Source of the DNA: Fragum whitleyi
Lineage: Eukaryota; Mollusca; Bivalvia; Cardiida; Cardiidae
Length of the DNA stretch: 64,000 nucleotides
Assembly: GCA_948146395.1 (NCBI GenBank)
Contig: OX411543.1
Coordinates: forward strand, 24,061,026-24,125,025
Reading direction: 5' to 3'
The notes below the pieces were generated by a model. The model saw only the letters and a list, made by a program, of their open reading frames with translations, had not been told where the DNA came from and did no database searches. The position numbers and the translations under genes were made by a program. Below are positions 42,479 to 53,800 of the stretch, piece after piece. Position 1 is the stretch's first letter; each line of letters opens with the position of its first letter.

Positions 42479-42530
42479 ATGGCGGACAGCAACATGACAG
42501 TCGACTGTATGGAACAGATTTATCTGTCTT
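42479..42530 (+). CDS. Possible first coding exon, gene unknown
   Basis: ATGGCGGACAGC follows TTTCCAAT, making CCAATATGGCGGAC, which fits both a good start context and the YY1-like element often seen at metazoan first exons. The frame reads MADSNMTVDCMEQIYLS and meets a strong donor, T|GTAAGT, at 42531. No matching second exon was found in the following 10 kb; a splice-flanked segment at 46684-46730 would give a stop at the junction. The exon lies inside the inverted-arm insertion, so it may be a captured fragment. No function is claimed. Confidence 0.4.
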
Positions 42531-42599
42531 GTAAGTATGTTGTTGAGCATTGGAGGCATATGGCCGGCCAGAAGCTCTTAGATTTATACGGATAACGAT

Positions 42600-45500
42600 C
42601 CTTCGGGGATGCGTAGACCGTCATTGTCTCTTGACTTTGTTTCGTAAGCTTGTTACGAGAAATGTTTGGACAATGTTTACAACCATCTTGCACGGCTGTT
42701 TGGGCCATGTTATTGGTTTCAAATGCTGAATGCCCAAATGTTTTAAGATAAGAAATCTTTGACCCCAGTATTATGCCCAGGTATGGTCACAGCATATACT
42801 TTTGTCATCAGTAATGCATAGATGATGTCACTTCATAGTGTTAACATGATTCTGTGGGGTTTTGTGTTTTGAGTAACCCTTCTCATGTTCCAGACAAGAG
42901 GGTATGCTCTCCAGCTTGCATGATACTGAAGATAGGTTCAGGTTGTTAGTTACATTTTTGATCTACTTTGTAAAAGTGTTGTCTGTAACTGCTTTCCACA
43001 TGGCTTACACACACAATTTAGTAATAGCCAAGCTAACAACATTAGTACTTGGTTTATACTGAAAATACTTGTCTAATCAGCACTTTCATGTACACTTGAC
43101 TACTTCAATGAGTTTTAAGTGTTGGTTTCATTGTCATAGCGTATAGATAGGATGCCTTTGAATGTAGATTGAAACAAATGGTCTTTGAATACAGCATGAG
43201 ACATCAAATTCATTGACTTTGCAAAAGAACTTCAGGAGGAATTCTTCTAAAGATAGTTCTTTTGAATTCAGTGTATGATTGAAATGATTCAAAAGGAATC
43301 CTTGGGCTTCCTGAAATGAATTAAATATATATATATAGGCATATCCATATCAATAAATGAAAAATTTACCTGTAAGATTCAAGGACCCTTGGTGTCTTTG
43401 GGATTTGTGAATGTTGTGTTGTGAAAAAAGTTGCGAGTACAACTGACTTCAATGATCAACATTTAATGCTTGGTTCAACTGCTTAGCTCCTAAGAAGCAC
43501 AATGATTAGTGGACTTTTTTCTATTGAATCAAAAGGCTTGAAAATCTTAGTTCAGTTAAAATGAGACTTACACGTAAAGTTCTATTACATTGTAGAAGAA
43601 ATTGACGAATTCTCGTAGATTTTAGTAGGTCAATCATATTGCGGAAGAGCACTAGATTGTACCTTCTACTCCTTAGGAAAATGAATGATGAGCTAGACAA
43701 TTTTAAAAACAGGAACATGATCCTTTATCAGTACTGAGAATTAGATCTTTCTCAAATGTGTCATTATTTTGATTTAAAATATACAGTCATTAGGCTTGTA
43801 AATTGTAGTGTAATAATTCCTTATGTTTTATATACCATTTCTAATTCATACAAAGATGCATGATTACAAAATAAAATTGTGCAGGTAGTTACTAGTATCT
43901 TTATGTTTAACAGCTTAAGTCCAACTGAACAGGCTGACAATGTTACATGCCAGTAATACCTGAAAGGGGAGTTAGGCATTATATATACATGTAGATAGAT
44001 AGATGTTTGTGGAAGTAGCAGCTGCTGCATGCCATTACTTTCTCAATATTTACTTATAGTATATGATTGCTGGATTGTTTGTAGGTATTATTTGCAGTTA
44101 CACAATATAGCTACAGCTAGATAATTCAATGATGTGAGAAATTTTATACAAGATGTTCTTGCTTCATGATAGTCATATCTTTCGATCTACAACATCAATG
44201 GGATATATGTTTTATATGCTACAACATATGTATCTTCATAAATCATAAGCTTAATCTGAGGAATGATATCTATTTTTAAACTTTAGGCAGGATGACAATG
44301 TTGTTAAAGGATTGAGTTAACAATAAATACCAAGTTGTTTAATAAGCAATTTGGAAAGGTGTTTGGTTTGTTCTGGGTCTGTAGCAACTAGCATAGTACT
44401 TAGTTCTGAGGCTCAAACATGTGAATGACTGCATTTTACTCATTTTTTGAGTACTTTTGGAATTGAAAAAGATATCTTTTGCACTAGATGCTACAATTGA
44501 AAATGTGAAAATGATCTAATTCATAGTCACTTGAATTGAAACTTCGAAAGAAGTTCATTTTTAGCCGCATTTAGCTATGAAATTCTTAAAAAAAAAAAAA
44601 ACCCAAAATATTACACTCTTTTCTGTACAGTTGAGATTTTAAAGAGAATTTTAGTCATATGATAATAATGTATTGAAGGTACTGTAAACATGCAGGAACT
44701 GTTTACCTTTCAGTTATATATAAGATATTTCTCTCCAGGATAACATAAAAGAAAATGCTCTGTTTTGAGAGATAAAAAGTAGACAAAGGTGGATACTAGA
44801 TGGGCTATATTCTTTTCCACACAGTTTTCATTCCAATACATGTTCGTATGGTAAATTATTTTTACTGAGACTAGTTACAGATAATCATTGTAGACCGATT
44901 GTGTTACATGCTTTACATTTGCTACTAATTGTGCTGCTACATTTGAGCATAAGCAACAATGGTGCACAAATTTCTTGGTAATAATTATTATATTAATATT
45001 ACAAATCCCTGTTGTATTGGATAGTACTTTCATGAAACTATGAGCTGTTCACTTCTATAAAAAATGATATGATTTCATATTCATGAAAAAAAAAAAACCC
45101 CAAAAAAACCCGTATCTTTATCTCCATTCATCAGTCAACTCTTTTTCGACTGGTTTCCAAATATTTTGCAGTTGATGCTTGAACATATTTGAAAATATAT
45201 ATATATATATACATGTGAATGGTGCGCAAAGTTGCCATCTGTAGTTCTCTAGTTCGTTGGCATTTATAGCAGCATTGACATTTTGTGCCATTTCAGTCCA
45301 TCTGAATTGCTGACAGAATGAAACAGTGATGCAGATTACTGTTGTACAATGAAATCTTGACAGTTTGTTGATAATTGAATACTCCAGCCTGAAGGAAATA
45401 ATGAAATACATAGAATTATACATATAATAAGTTCATATCATACGTTGCACGATTTGCACCTGTTTCTTTCTTGGGGTCATGGACAAGAAAAGTTATAGGG

Positions 45501-46680
45501 AAAGTTGGCATATAAGTGGTGAATAGTTAGTGTGTGAGTAATTTCTTTTTATTGGGGGCATGGTGCCCTGTTGTAAATAAAAAGAGCAAATATTCACTAG
45601 CTTTTGAAGGTTTTTAGCCAAAGGTTTGGTTTGTCATAAGCTTTAAAGCAAAATAAAATAAGTGTGTTAAACTCAAACTAAAGGACTTGCTCAACACTTG
45701 ATTTTTGAAAGATATTTCTTGTTTTAAGACAATGCTATAGGCTCTATGTCAAGTTCAGATAAGTTCCAGAAGAATCATTTGACAATGTAAACTACTCCGT
45801 ATGGGTCAGATATTTCTATAAGCAAGTATCTTCTTTAGCATTATATTTCAATACTACAACCTAGTATTGGTCTTTTCCAGTGAGTTTCAGTGATGCAACT
45901 GTGTTTTTGGTCAGTGCTTTATATCTACTGTTAAATCAACAACTACATTAATCAAATCTATAAATGGTTTGAATCATAGTCAAACACAATTCCGATAAGA
46001 TTTAGACATAGAAATAGCTTTGCAGGATGCTGGGTTTGGCATAAAATTCTGATACTTGTAAATACTGAATAGGACAGTGTTTTTCGAATGTGTGCTAAAG
46101 CATCAACACATACAAATTAGATTATATTTGTAGTGATTATATGGTCATAGAATAGGATGAAATTACAGGATTTCCTATACTTTCCATACAAACAAAATGA
46201 TTGAAATAGGAAAGTTTGATAAAGCTAGTTATTAATGCATAGACTCCTACAAGAAAAGGTTGATCAGTCTGATAAAATTTTCATTGATTAATATTTAAAA
46301 GTCAGTAATATATGAAGCAGTCAGTCACAGACTGTGCTTTATTCCTACATTCTTGATAATGGGTTGGTTCTATCTCTTAGTCAGATTGGATTAGAACAGG
46401 GACTATAATTCAAGTACTTCTATAACATGGACAATTACATTGTTTGGATGTAGGTGTATTGAGATTCATTTCTAATGTTTGATAGTCGATCTGAAAGGTT
46501 TTGGTCTTTCAGCGAGTCGCGAATCAGTAGTTTCTGTTATTTCTTATAATTTATATAGTAAGACATGACATAATGTAGGTCTACTGTGGGTATGATACTA
46601 TGTGATATACTAGAGTTATGTACTATTAGACTTCTAGTTGGTTACTGTAATATGTAAATATGATTAACAAATTTAAATTC
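42600..46680. other. Intron-like AT-rich DNA, no gene recognised
   Basis: No frame above 101 codons, no domain, no repeats matching other parts of the window except a lone MITE end at about 43948-43985. TA runs at 43327-43336 and 45198-45211. Confidence 0.5.
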
Positions 46681-46940
46681 ACAGGATTATGTTGATCCTT
46701 TAATGGATAGAAATCACAACATCACCACCAGGTGATTCTTTGTGTTAAAGCATTGCTTTTTAATCTATCCTATATGTATAATGATTAGTAAGTTATAAGA
46801 ATGAAATAAAATTTCAAAATTTGTTTTCAAGTTTGAATTTTAAGAAAGAATATAACTTACTAATCATTAGACTTACCCACCACCACCCCAGTTGTAATTT
46901 CTTATTCTTCTTTAATAGTGTGGTTCCTTTTTGGTTATTC

Positions 46941-47086
46941 ACACTGAGAAGTAAAACTGAGGTTTGCGCATGCTTGCACATATATAGTCATGGTTGATTG
47001 ACAATCTATTTTTAGCATGCGTCTAAGCGAGTCAGAGCGTTAACGAGGAAGTAATATCCTATATGTATAATGATTAGTAAGTTATA
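46941..47086 (-). repeat. Right inverted arm
   Basis: Reverse complement of 42141-42286; contains GAGGTTTGCGCATGCTTGC, GCGAGTCAGAGCGTTAACG and ends ATGATTAGTAAGTTATA. Confidence 0.9.
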
Positions 47087-47239
47087 TTCTTTCTTAAAAT
47101 TCAAACTTGAAAACAAATTTTGAAATTTGAGAGCATTTCCGAAATAGTATTTTAATTCAGCATGACAAGGGTTAATCTGAATATCATCCCAAACAAATTG
47201 CCAACTACAAGACTTGCCTAAGTTTCTTCCACAATTATC

Positions 47240-47424
47240 AAGTATAAAGATGTCAGTACTGCACATATGTACAGTCTGATCTTAGTCTTTACAGCCTGTT
47301 ATTTCTTTTTAAACCAGGAAAGTTTAGAATTTTATTTTCAAATTGACTTCTCACAATATGTAAATCCAGTGTTTCCAGCAATTTGATTGCAAATTTGATA
47401 AGATTCAGCATGTTGAGGGTTACA
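47240..47424 (+). mobile_element. TTAACCCTTGTCATGCTGAA MITE, degenerate
   Basis: Keeps TGCACATATGTACAGTCTGATCTTAG and the right end ATTCAGCATGTTGAGGGTTA but not the left end. Confidence 0.6.
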
Positions 47425-48054
47425 TCTAGATCAATTGCAACTTAAAATTTTCAATATTTATAAGCAAACACTCTTCCCCTGGTTCAAGGGCAACACATCA
47501 ATTTGGTTGAGTAGCTTGCATTTAGTGGAAATGTGTTACATAGGTCAAAATAGAACATATTTGAATCTAGTTCATGCATGAATGTGAAGTATTTTTTGTT
47601 GTTACATGTATTTCTTTATATATTATGTGAATTTTATGCAGGTCTATTCAGTTTATATAATGTTGCAATAAAACCAAAATCACATGTGTTTACAACATGC
47701 TTTCATTCGCAGTTTGTTTATTCTTATTTCCCATTGAACATGTGCCTTTAGCACCATGTATTAAAAAAAGTTTAACAATTTAACTGTCTGCTTTTTGAGA
47801 AAACCGGAGGTATTGCAGAGGTATTCCCTGATGCCGTTGTCATGCATAATGTTTGACATTTTGTAATATCTCTGGGGTTCTACTAAAGGCTTGAAACTTG
47901 CCACAGATGTTCACTAAAATAAACAACCTTTGTAATCAAGAGAGTATCTCTAGATGCATTTCGTGTGAATAATGCTCCTTTTTTGGACTTTGATTTTTAT
48001 CCACCATCCAGGCGAGCGTATGCAGTAGGCCAGGATACTAAGAAAGAACAGTCC

Positions 48055-48989
48055 TTTTTATGCCCCCGTATCGAAAGATCGGGGGCATATTGTTTTACTG
48101 TTGTCCGTCTGTCCGTCTGTCCGTCTGTCTGTCCGTCTGTCTGTCTGTCTGTCTGCAAAACTTAACCAAAAAAACTTAACATTGCCAATATCTTCAAGCC
48201 TATTCAAGATACAAGGCTCATATTTGGCATGATGATAGATCTCAATGATACGCATCTGCTGACACCAAAGTCAAGGTCATGTGATAAGGTCAAGGTCATC
48301 TCTCAAGGTCAAATAACTCAAAAACTTAACCAAAAAACTTAACATTGCCAAATTCTTCAAGCCTATTCAAGATACAAGGCTCATATTTGGCATGATGAAA
48401 GATCTCAATGATCTGCATCTGCTGATACCAAAGACAAGGTCATGGGACAAGGTTAAGGTCATTTCTCAAGGTCAAATAACTCAAAAACTTAACCAAAAAA
48501 ACTTAACATTGCCAATATCTTCAAGCCTATTCAAGATACAAGACTCATATTTGGCATGATGATAGATCACAATGACCTGCATCTTCTGGTACCAAAGACA
48601 AGGTCATGTGATAAGGTCAAGGTCATCTGTCAAGGTCAAATAACTTAAAATACTCAAGGAAAAAACTTAAATTGCCAATATCTTCAAGCCTTTTCAAGAT
48701 ACAAGGCAAATACTTGGCATGATGTTAGATCTCAATGATTGACATCTGCATGTTCCAAAGTCAAGTTCATGTGACAATGTCAAGGTCATCTTTCAAGGTC
48801 AAACTTCTTTAAAACATAACCAAAAAACTTTCATTGTACAGATTATTTAAGCATTTTATAGATACCCTGTTTCATAATTTGCATGATGAAAGATGTCAGT
48901 GATGTATATTTGTAGGGGTCAAGGTCAAGGTCATAATAAAAGGTCAAGGTCATCTGTCAAGGTCACCATTTTGAAAAAAAATGCTGTTA

Positions 48990-49023
<34 letters not shown>
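48055..49023 (+). repeat. TATGCCCCCG hairpin repeat, full length
   Basis: Head TGCCCCCGTATCGAAAGATC...GGGGGCA hairpin, a GTCCGTCTGTCC run (48102-48155), then four to five units of about 164 bp (AACTTAACATTGCCAA; TCAAGGTCATGTGA) and the end ACGGGGGCATTTGTG ... AAACACATCTTGTTT. A truncated copy is at 23889-24057. Confidence 0.88.
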
Positions 49024-49024
<1 letters not shown>

Positions 49025-49902
49025 CTTGAGAGACCTCGTCTATTTAGCAACCATTTGTATTTAGCTACTGATTTCAAAACCCCCATCATTTAATCAAAAT
49101 ATCTTGTAAAGTATATATTGTTTGTCTAAATATTATTGTAAATGAATTGTATCAGTGAGACGATTCTTTTGAGTTGTAACGCCCTATGATGATTGAGTAA
49201 TTGGCAATAATATACAGTTATATTAAGTTTCTATTTGTAACCAAAATGCGTACCAAGCGACCATTCTCTTTAACGACGGGCTTTTGGTGGTCCCGTAAGT
49301 GGTCCCTTAATACTTGTTTGACTGTAATGGTAATGTATATATGACTGTCGTACAAAAAGGCATCTTCTTGGAAACAAAAATCACTATTAGAATGGATAGA
49401 AAAAAGATAGATTGAGTCCAGCTTCTTCTTCTTCTTCTCTATGTATGTTCCCCCGCTTTGTCGAGGCACCCTCTGAGAGGTAATCTTTCGAGTTGAGTTT
49501 CTGAGTATCGTCACCTAGTTTTAAGAAAAATAAAAATCTCATGCAGGATACTAAGTAAAAATCTTATATACTACATAAAACATAGATGAAAATTTACACA
49601 AAATTAAAATACAATACAATTAAGGATAAGATAATATATACATATTTCGATTTGTATCTCTAGAGAATATATGTTACTATGACATGATTAAAAGATTAAA
49701 GGAATTTTTAACTTATAAAATGGGACTAGCACGATTGATAAAAAAATCAATAGTGTTAAAATTAAAAGAGAGAGCAGAGGTCAATCAATAATCAATTTAA
49801 AGAACAATCACAAGTGACTGAATCTTGGAAAAATAGAAAGGAATGGTCATTTTAGATTTAAAAAAAACTGCGAAAAGCATTAAGAGTTGTCAGAGGACAA
49901 CA
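49024..49902. other. No gene recognised
   Basis: AT-rich. A CTT trinucleotide run at about 49423-49437. Short frames at 49218-49514 lack any domain. Confidence 0.4.
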
Positions 49903-50607
49903 TAGCTCGCCCTATTGGATGCTTGTCACATATACACATGTGTATGAAGTAATAATGTCCCTAGAATAAAGCATTCAGAAAACATAAGCAAGGTTAAAGT
50001 TTTGGGTTAAAGTATTTTGGTTAAAGTTTTTCCAAGTCCTTAAAAAGGTAATGGTCAAATTATAAAGGGCCTTGGTCTCTGGTGAAAGCCTATCACCTGG
50101 TGAGTATGTAAATGAAGTAATGATGTCCCTAGGTTAAAGCTTCAAGAAAATATAAGCAAGGTTAAAGTTTTGGTTAAAGTTTTTCAGTTTAAGTTTTTCC
50201 CAAGTCCATAAAAGGTTAAGGTCAAATTATCAAGGACCTTTGTCTCTGGTGAAAGCCTATCACCTAATGAGTGTGCATATGAAGTAATGATGTCTCTGGT
50301 TAAAAGCTTTCAGAAAATATAAGCAAGGTTAAAGTTTTTTTGGTTAAAGTTTTTGGTTAAAACTTTTTTGAAAGGGCCAAGGTCACAGTCTAAAATTCAT
50401 TTCGACATGGATGTTGGTCTCAAATGAAAGCCTATGCCCTAATGAGTGTTTCTGTAAGAGATAAAGCCTCTAGGATAAATATTTATAGAAATAAAAAACT
50501 TTAACATAATGCGGACGCCGACACTGACGCCGACGCCGACATCCGAGGGAATGGGACCCCGAGGGAATGGCAATAGCTCTTCCGAGGCTTTCGTCCCGGG
50601 CGAGCTA
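49903..50607 (-). repeat. TAGCTCGCCC-ended tandem repeat
   Basis: Ends are TAGCTCGCCC and GGGCGAGCTA, a 10-bp inverted repeat. Inside are about three units of 165-170 bp (TATAAGCAAGGTTAAAGTTTT; AAAGCCTATCACC; AAGTAATGATGTC) and then a GACGCCGACGCCGAC block next to the right end. It has the same layout as the AGCTCACCTGAGCAC repeats in reverse. Confidence 0.8.
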
Positions 50608-51982
50608 AAAAAAGCATTGCCCTAAAGTCAGCCTGCGCAAAGGCGTATGCTTACAAGGGTCAATACTTTTCACATCCACCGTATTTTTCTGATGATCATC
50701 TTACATTTTTGAAGTAATTTTTGGGGCGACTGACATCTACTACATAGAATCCCTTTTCCAAAAATCTTTTAAATGGTTCTCAGATGGCCTCAATTTTGCT
50801 TGACGGGCCACATATATGTGACAAACACGAAAAATGGACGCATTGGGGGATGCTCTATCCAACAAGGTTGCAACATTGTTTGACTATATTTCAGTTTTTA
50901 AAGCACATCTGTTTCAGAAAAATTGTCGTCAGTGAAGTTTTAGTTAGGTATGTTTTAGTCTAGAATGGACCTAAATAACCTACTTAATGCAAAACATGTC
51001 ATGGGTACCGCTTGGACTTTTGAACGTTCACGTATGAAATTTAAGGGTCGAGTGCATGCGTAATTTCACAAGTGCTCTCTTTACTATTTTCAAATATACT
51101 TCTATTTCATACGTTAACGATCGAAAATTTGCCTTTGGCCCCTTGAAACACTACAGAAGAAAGGGATAACACAAGAAAAGGTTCATTTTATTACATGTAC
51201 GAGTGCCGCAAGGCATGGATACCAAAAATGAATTAAAAGTCTTTTCACAGTTTACTTACGTATACAAATTTTGCGAGATTTAATCTTTTCAAAAATTCTT
51301 CGCATGAATGAACCCCGTCTAAATATTTCCACAAATGTTTTCTTTTGAATGGAGATTGTGCTTAATCAGTTGAAATAGCATTACAGATTAACATTATTTT
51401 CTATATATATCGCCGACCGAGGCTAAAAATAACGTAAAGATCAAAGGGCCAACTTATTCTGAGACCCTGGGCGGTATTGTTGCCCGCAAATTCAGAGAGC
51501 GAGCTACCAGCTCTAGACTGGTCCAAATGTCGACTGTTAGAATAGCCTTGATTTGGCTATTCTGGTAGTCGACAGTGATACCAGTCTACACCCGACCCGA
51601 AAGCGGGCCAGAAATAAGTTGGCCCTAGGGCTTTAATTGATTGGGGTACCACTCTTTGTTTGCCTTTCGAAGATGCACGTAGGTTCTGATTTTGAGGTCG
51701 ATTTAATGAAAATATGGTAGACGTATAATTTTTACTGCCACTGAGCCTTATTACTGGCTGGTTTGTCATTAAATGAATCCTGTTTGAACCGATATCACTT
51801 AAGTGATAATATCAGACAGTCTTTTTTCGAAACTTTTTTTTTTCGCATACTCATAATCATAACTAGAACGACTTTTACATGAATTTCTTTTATCTTAAAT
51901 GTTTTCTAAAAGCCCCGAAAAACGATTTCACGTTGTTGTTTTTTTTTTCAGTTTCATAAAGTCAAGCGATCTACCTGAACGT

Positions 51983-52019
<37 letters not shown>

Positions 52020-52155
52020 AACAACATGGATTGATCCAGTGTTTAAATACACTAATGCGTTTTTAACCTTTTATTCTTAAATGCAGGGCATGGCGACCTC
52101 GACCAATTATTTGATGCACACGGCAATTGACATCGTAAATGCCACAGACACGCGA
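50608..52155. other. No gene; large hairpin at 51514-51588
   Basis: TCTAGACTGGT ... GTCGACTGTTAGAATAGCC pairs with GGCTATTCTGGTAGTCGAC ... ACCAGTCTA around TTGATTT. A poly-T run of about 32 lies at 51984-52015. Confidence 0.6.
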
Positions 52156-52157
52156 AC

Positions 52158-52431
52158 TTTTTCGTTTGTTTGAATGGGGTTTTAGACGCTTTCAGCAATC
52201 TTCAGTTATATCGCGACGGCTGAAAGGCCTAACAATGGGTTCCTGCTATTTATTTCACCAGTACTACCGTTACATCCTTTCCTAGCTCAAGCTGCTGTCC
52301 CACGTCTACGATTATCAACCAATTGGTGGAAGACAAATAGTCAAAAAAGATGAGTGCCCCCGTCGGGAATCGAATCTGTGACCACTGATTTGAATGGTAG
52401 TCCGACGCGCTACCAACTGCGCTTTGACGGC
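52158..52431 (-). mobile_element. tRNA-derived SINE, full head, minus strand
   Basis: On the minus strand the head begins GCCGTCAAAGCGCAGTTGG (A box GCGCAGTTGGTAG) and has B box GATTCGATTCC, then the same body and tail as 30330-30604. The tail side ends in TTTGTTTGAATGGGG on the + strand. Confidence 0.85.
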
Positions 52432-52605
52432 GATACAGGCAAGTTAAAGACCATTGAAAACTTTAATAACTGTAAAAGAATCTCGTTGTTAAAAATTGGT
52501 CGCCTCTCCTTAAGGCCTACGGCACAAGCGAAGGTAAATGAGCTTGTACACGTATGTTCACGGCTGTATGAAAATCGTTATAACATATGCATGTGCTGTA
52601 CTCTT

Positions 52606-52846
52606 CATGGCCCGGGAATGTATTGACATTTCCAACAATTTGGTGCAAGCATTGAGTAGCGTTGACAGTCACTTACTGTAAATATAATTTTACCTGATGA
52701 TCTATAGATACTAAATGACCTTATCTATCTACTAAGTGCACAGTGAAGATTCCGGACGGACTGTGCGAATTTACAGGCTGGTCAGAGTCTTTGCTTTGGG
52801 CATATTTGAAATTGTTGGAAATGTCACGCATAAGCTCAAATAATCT
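52606..52846. mobile_element. MITE, TGACATTTCCAACAATTT copy
   Basis: Left TTGACATTTCCAACAATTTG and right AAATTGTTGGAAATGTCACG form the inner part of the inverted ends of the 22488-22737 family; the outermost bases are eroded. Confidence 0.75.
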
Positions 52847-53196
52847 ATGACCCCGTACTAAAACGTGTGCAGTACTGTTACTTTATATTCTGAACTCGGC
52901 GCCCTGAATAACGAAGCGTCCGTGAGTGCCCCAGAACTGATACCTTGTCTCTCAAAAAGCAGCGTTCCCGGCGCTTTACTATCCAGAACAATATATTACG
53001 TTATAGAATTTGTGTTTAAGTAAAGTGGCACACACCCCGTGATCATTGGGCTATCGATCAACTAAAGGAAATTGTAAAGGGTAAATCGCGTATTTATGTA
53101 TTGACTTTGTAAAGGGTGCTCCCAGCTTGTTTATCTGTACCGTCATTTTAACGGTGACATTCATTGTGAACGCGTGGACATCTTATTGTGCAAAAA

Positions 53197-53288
53197 ATGG
53201 GGATTAATTTAGGGGACGTGTTTCCGGATTTTGAAGCGGACACAACTACAGGAAAAATAAAATTTCATGACTACGTCGGACCAGAAGG
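53197..53288 (+). CDS. PRDX6: 1-Cys peroxiredoxin (PRDX6-like), first exon
   Basis: The exon reads from ATG to a donor GG|GTGAGT, giving MGINLGDVFPDFEADTTTGK and then IKFHDYVGPEG. This is the N-terminus of 1-Cys peroxiredoxins (mammalian PRDX6 has LGDVAPNFEANTTVGRIRFHD). The family reduces phospholipid and other hydroperoxides using a single peroxidatic Cys, which lies in the next exon and is not seen. No exon 2 (expected ILFSHP and FTPVC block) was found up to 64000, so intron 1 would exceed 10.7 kb, or this is an isolated copy. The call rests on 31 residues. Upstream 300 bp have no clear TATA box. Confidence 0.75.
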
Positions 53289-53404
53289 GTGAGTAGGCGA
53301 ATCAGCTTTAAGTAGAATATGAATCAATATAAAATTGTCAATAATATTATTGATAACTCTTCTACATCTAAACATGATCAATAATATTGCCAATTTATAA
53401 TATG

Positions 53405-53800
53405 ACCGACGTCGCGTGAGTGAAATAAATCCGTTGAATATTTTTGATATTACACCGGTGTTATTACACTAGTGGAATAACTATGCAAATGAGCTCAGAG
53501 CGAATAGCAAAGCTGTCGTAACCGCAAAATGACGTAATAATGTATATATTGTGACGTCAGTTTTAAACGGTGTTATAAGTTTCGCGGAAAATTGAAATGT
53601 TGAATTTCAAGAATTTTGACGATTTTTCGTAAAATTCGGGTCATATTATAAATAGAATATAAAATTTGTGCTCATAGAATACCGATTTTATAAAACTCGT
53701 CATCTATAAACAGATAAAAACTCGGCGCAGTCTCGTTTTTATTTGTTTATAGATGACTGGTTTAATAAATTCTGTATTCCATGACTACTCATTCAATATC
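53405..53800 (+). repeat. Dispersed repeat with stem-loop, PRDX6 intron 1
   Basis: Contains TTGAATATTTTTGATATTAC, ACACTAGTGGAATAACTATG, a TGACGTCA-like site, TCGGGTCATATTATAAATAG, and a hairpin CATCTATAAACAGATAAAAAC / GTTTTTATTTGTTTATAGATG. Other copies at 30780-31150 and 39900-40265. Confidence 0.7.

Larger units (their letters stand above)
42131..47151. mobile_element. 5-kb insertion with 145-bp inverted arms
   Basis: Left arm 42141-42286 and right arm 46941-47086 are reverse complements with about one mismatch in the first 130 bp. The insertion separates two parts of a MITE. A third segment, 46765-46868, reads (in reverse) arm end, then about 40 bp matching the right outside flank, then 14 bp matching the left outside flank, then the other arm end. 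The 4.6-kb interior has no transposase and only short frames, but it has a promoter-like first exon at 42479. It could be a foldback or Pack-type transposon that captured host DNA, or an inverted duplication. Confidence 0.6.

Noticed and set aside
46684..46730. Splice-flanked segment CACAG|GATTATGTTGATCC...CACCAG|GTGATT as exon 2 of the 42479 gene
   Set aside because: Joining it to the exon at 42479-42530 creates TGA at the junction.
48102..48155. CRISPR-like spaced repeats near GTCCGTCTGTCC and in the 164-bp arrays
   Set aside because: They are simple-sequence and contiguous tandem units in a eukaryotic dispersed repeat, not repeats with unique spacers.
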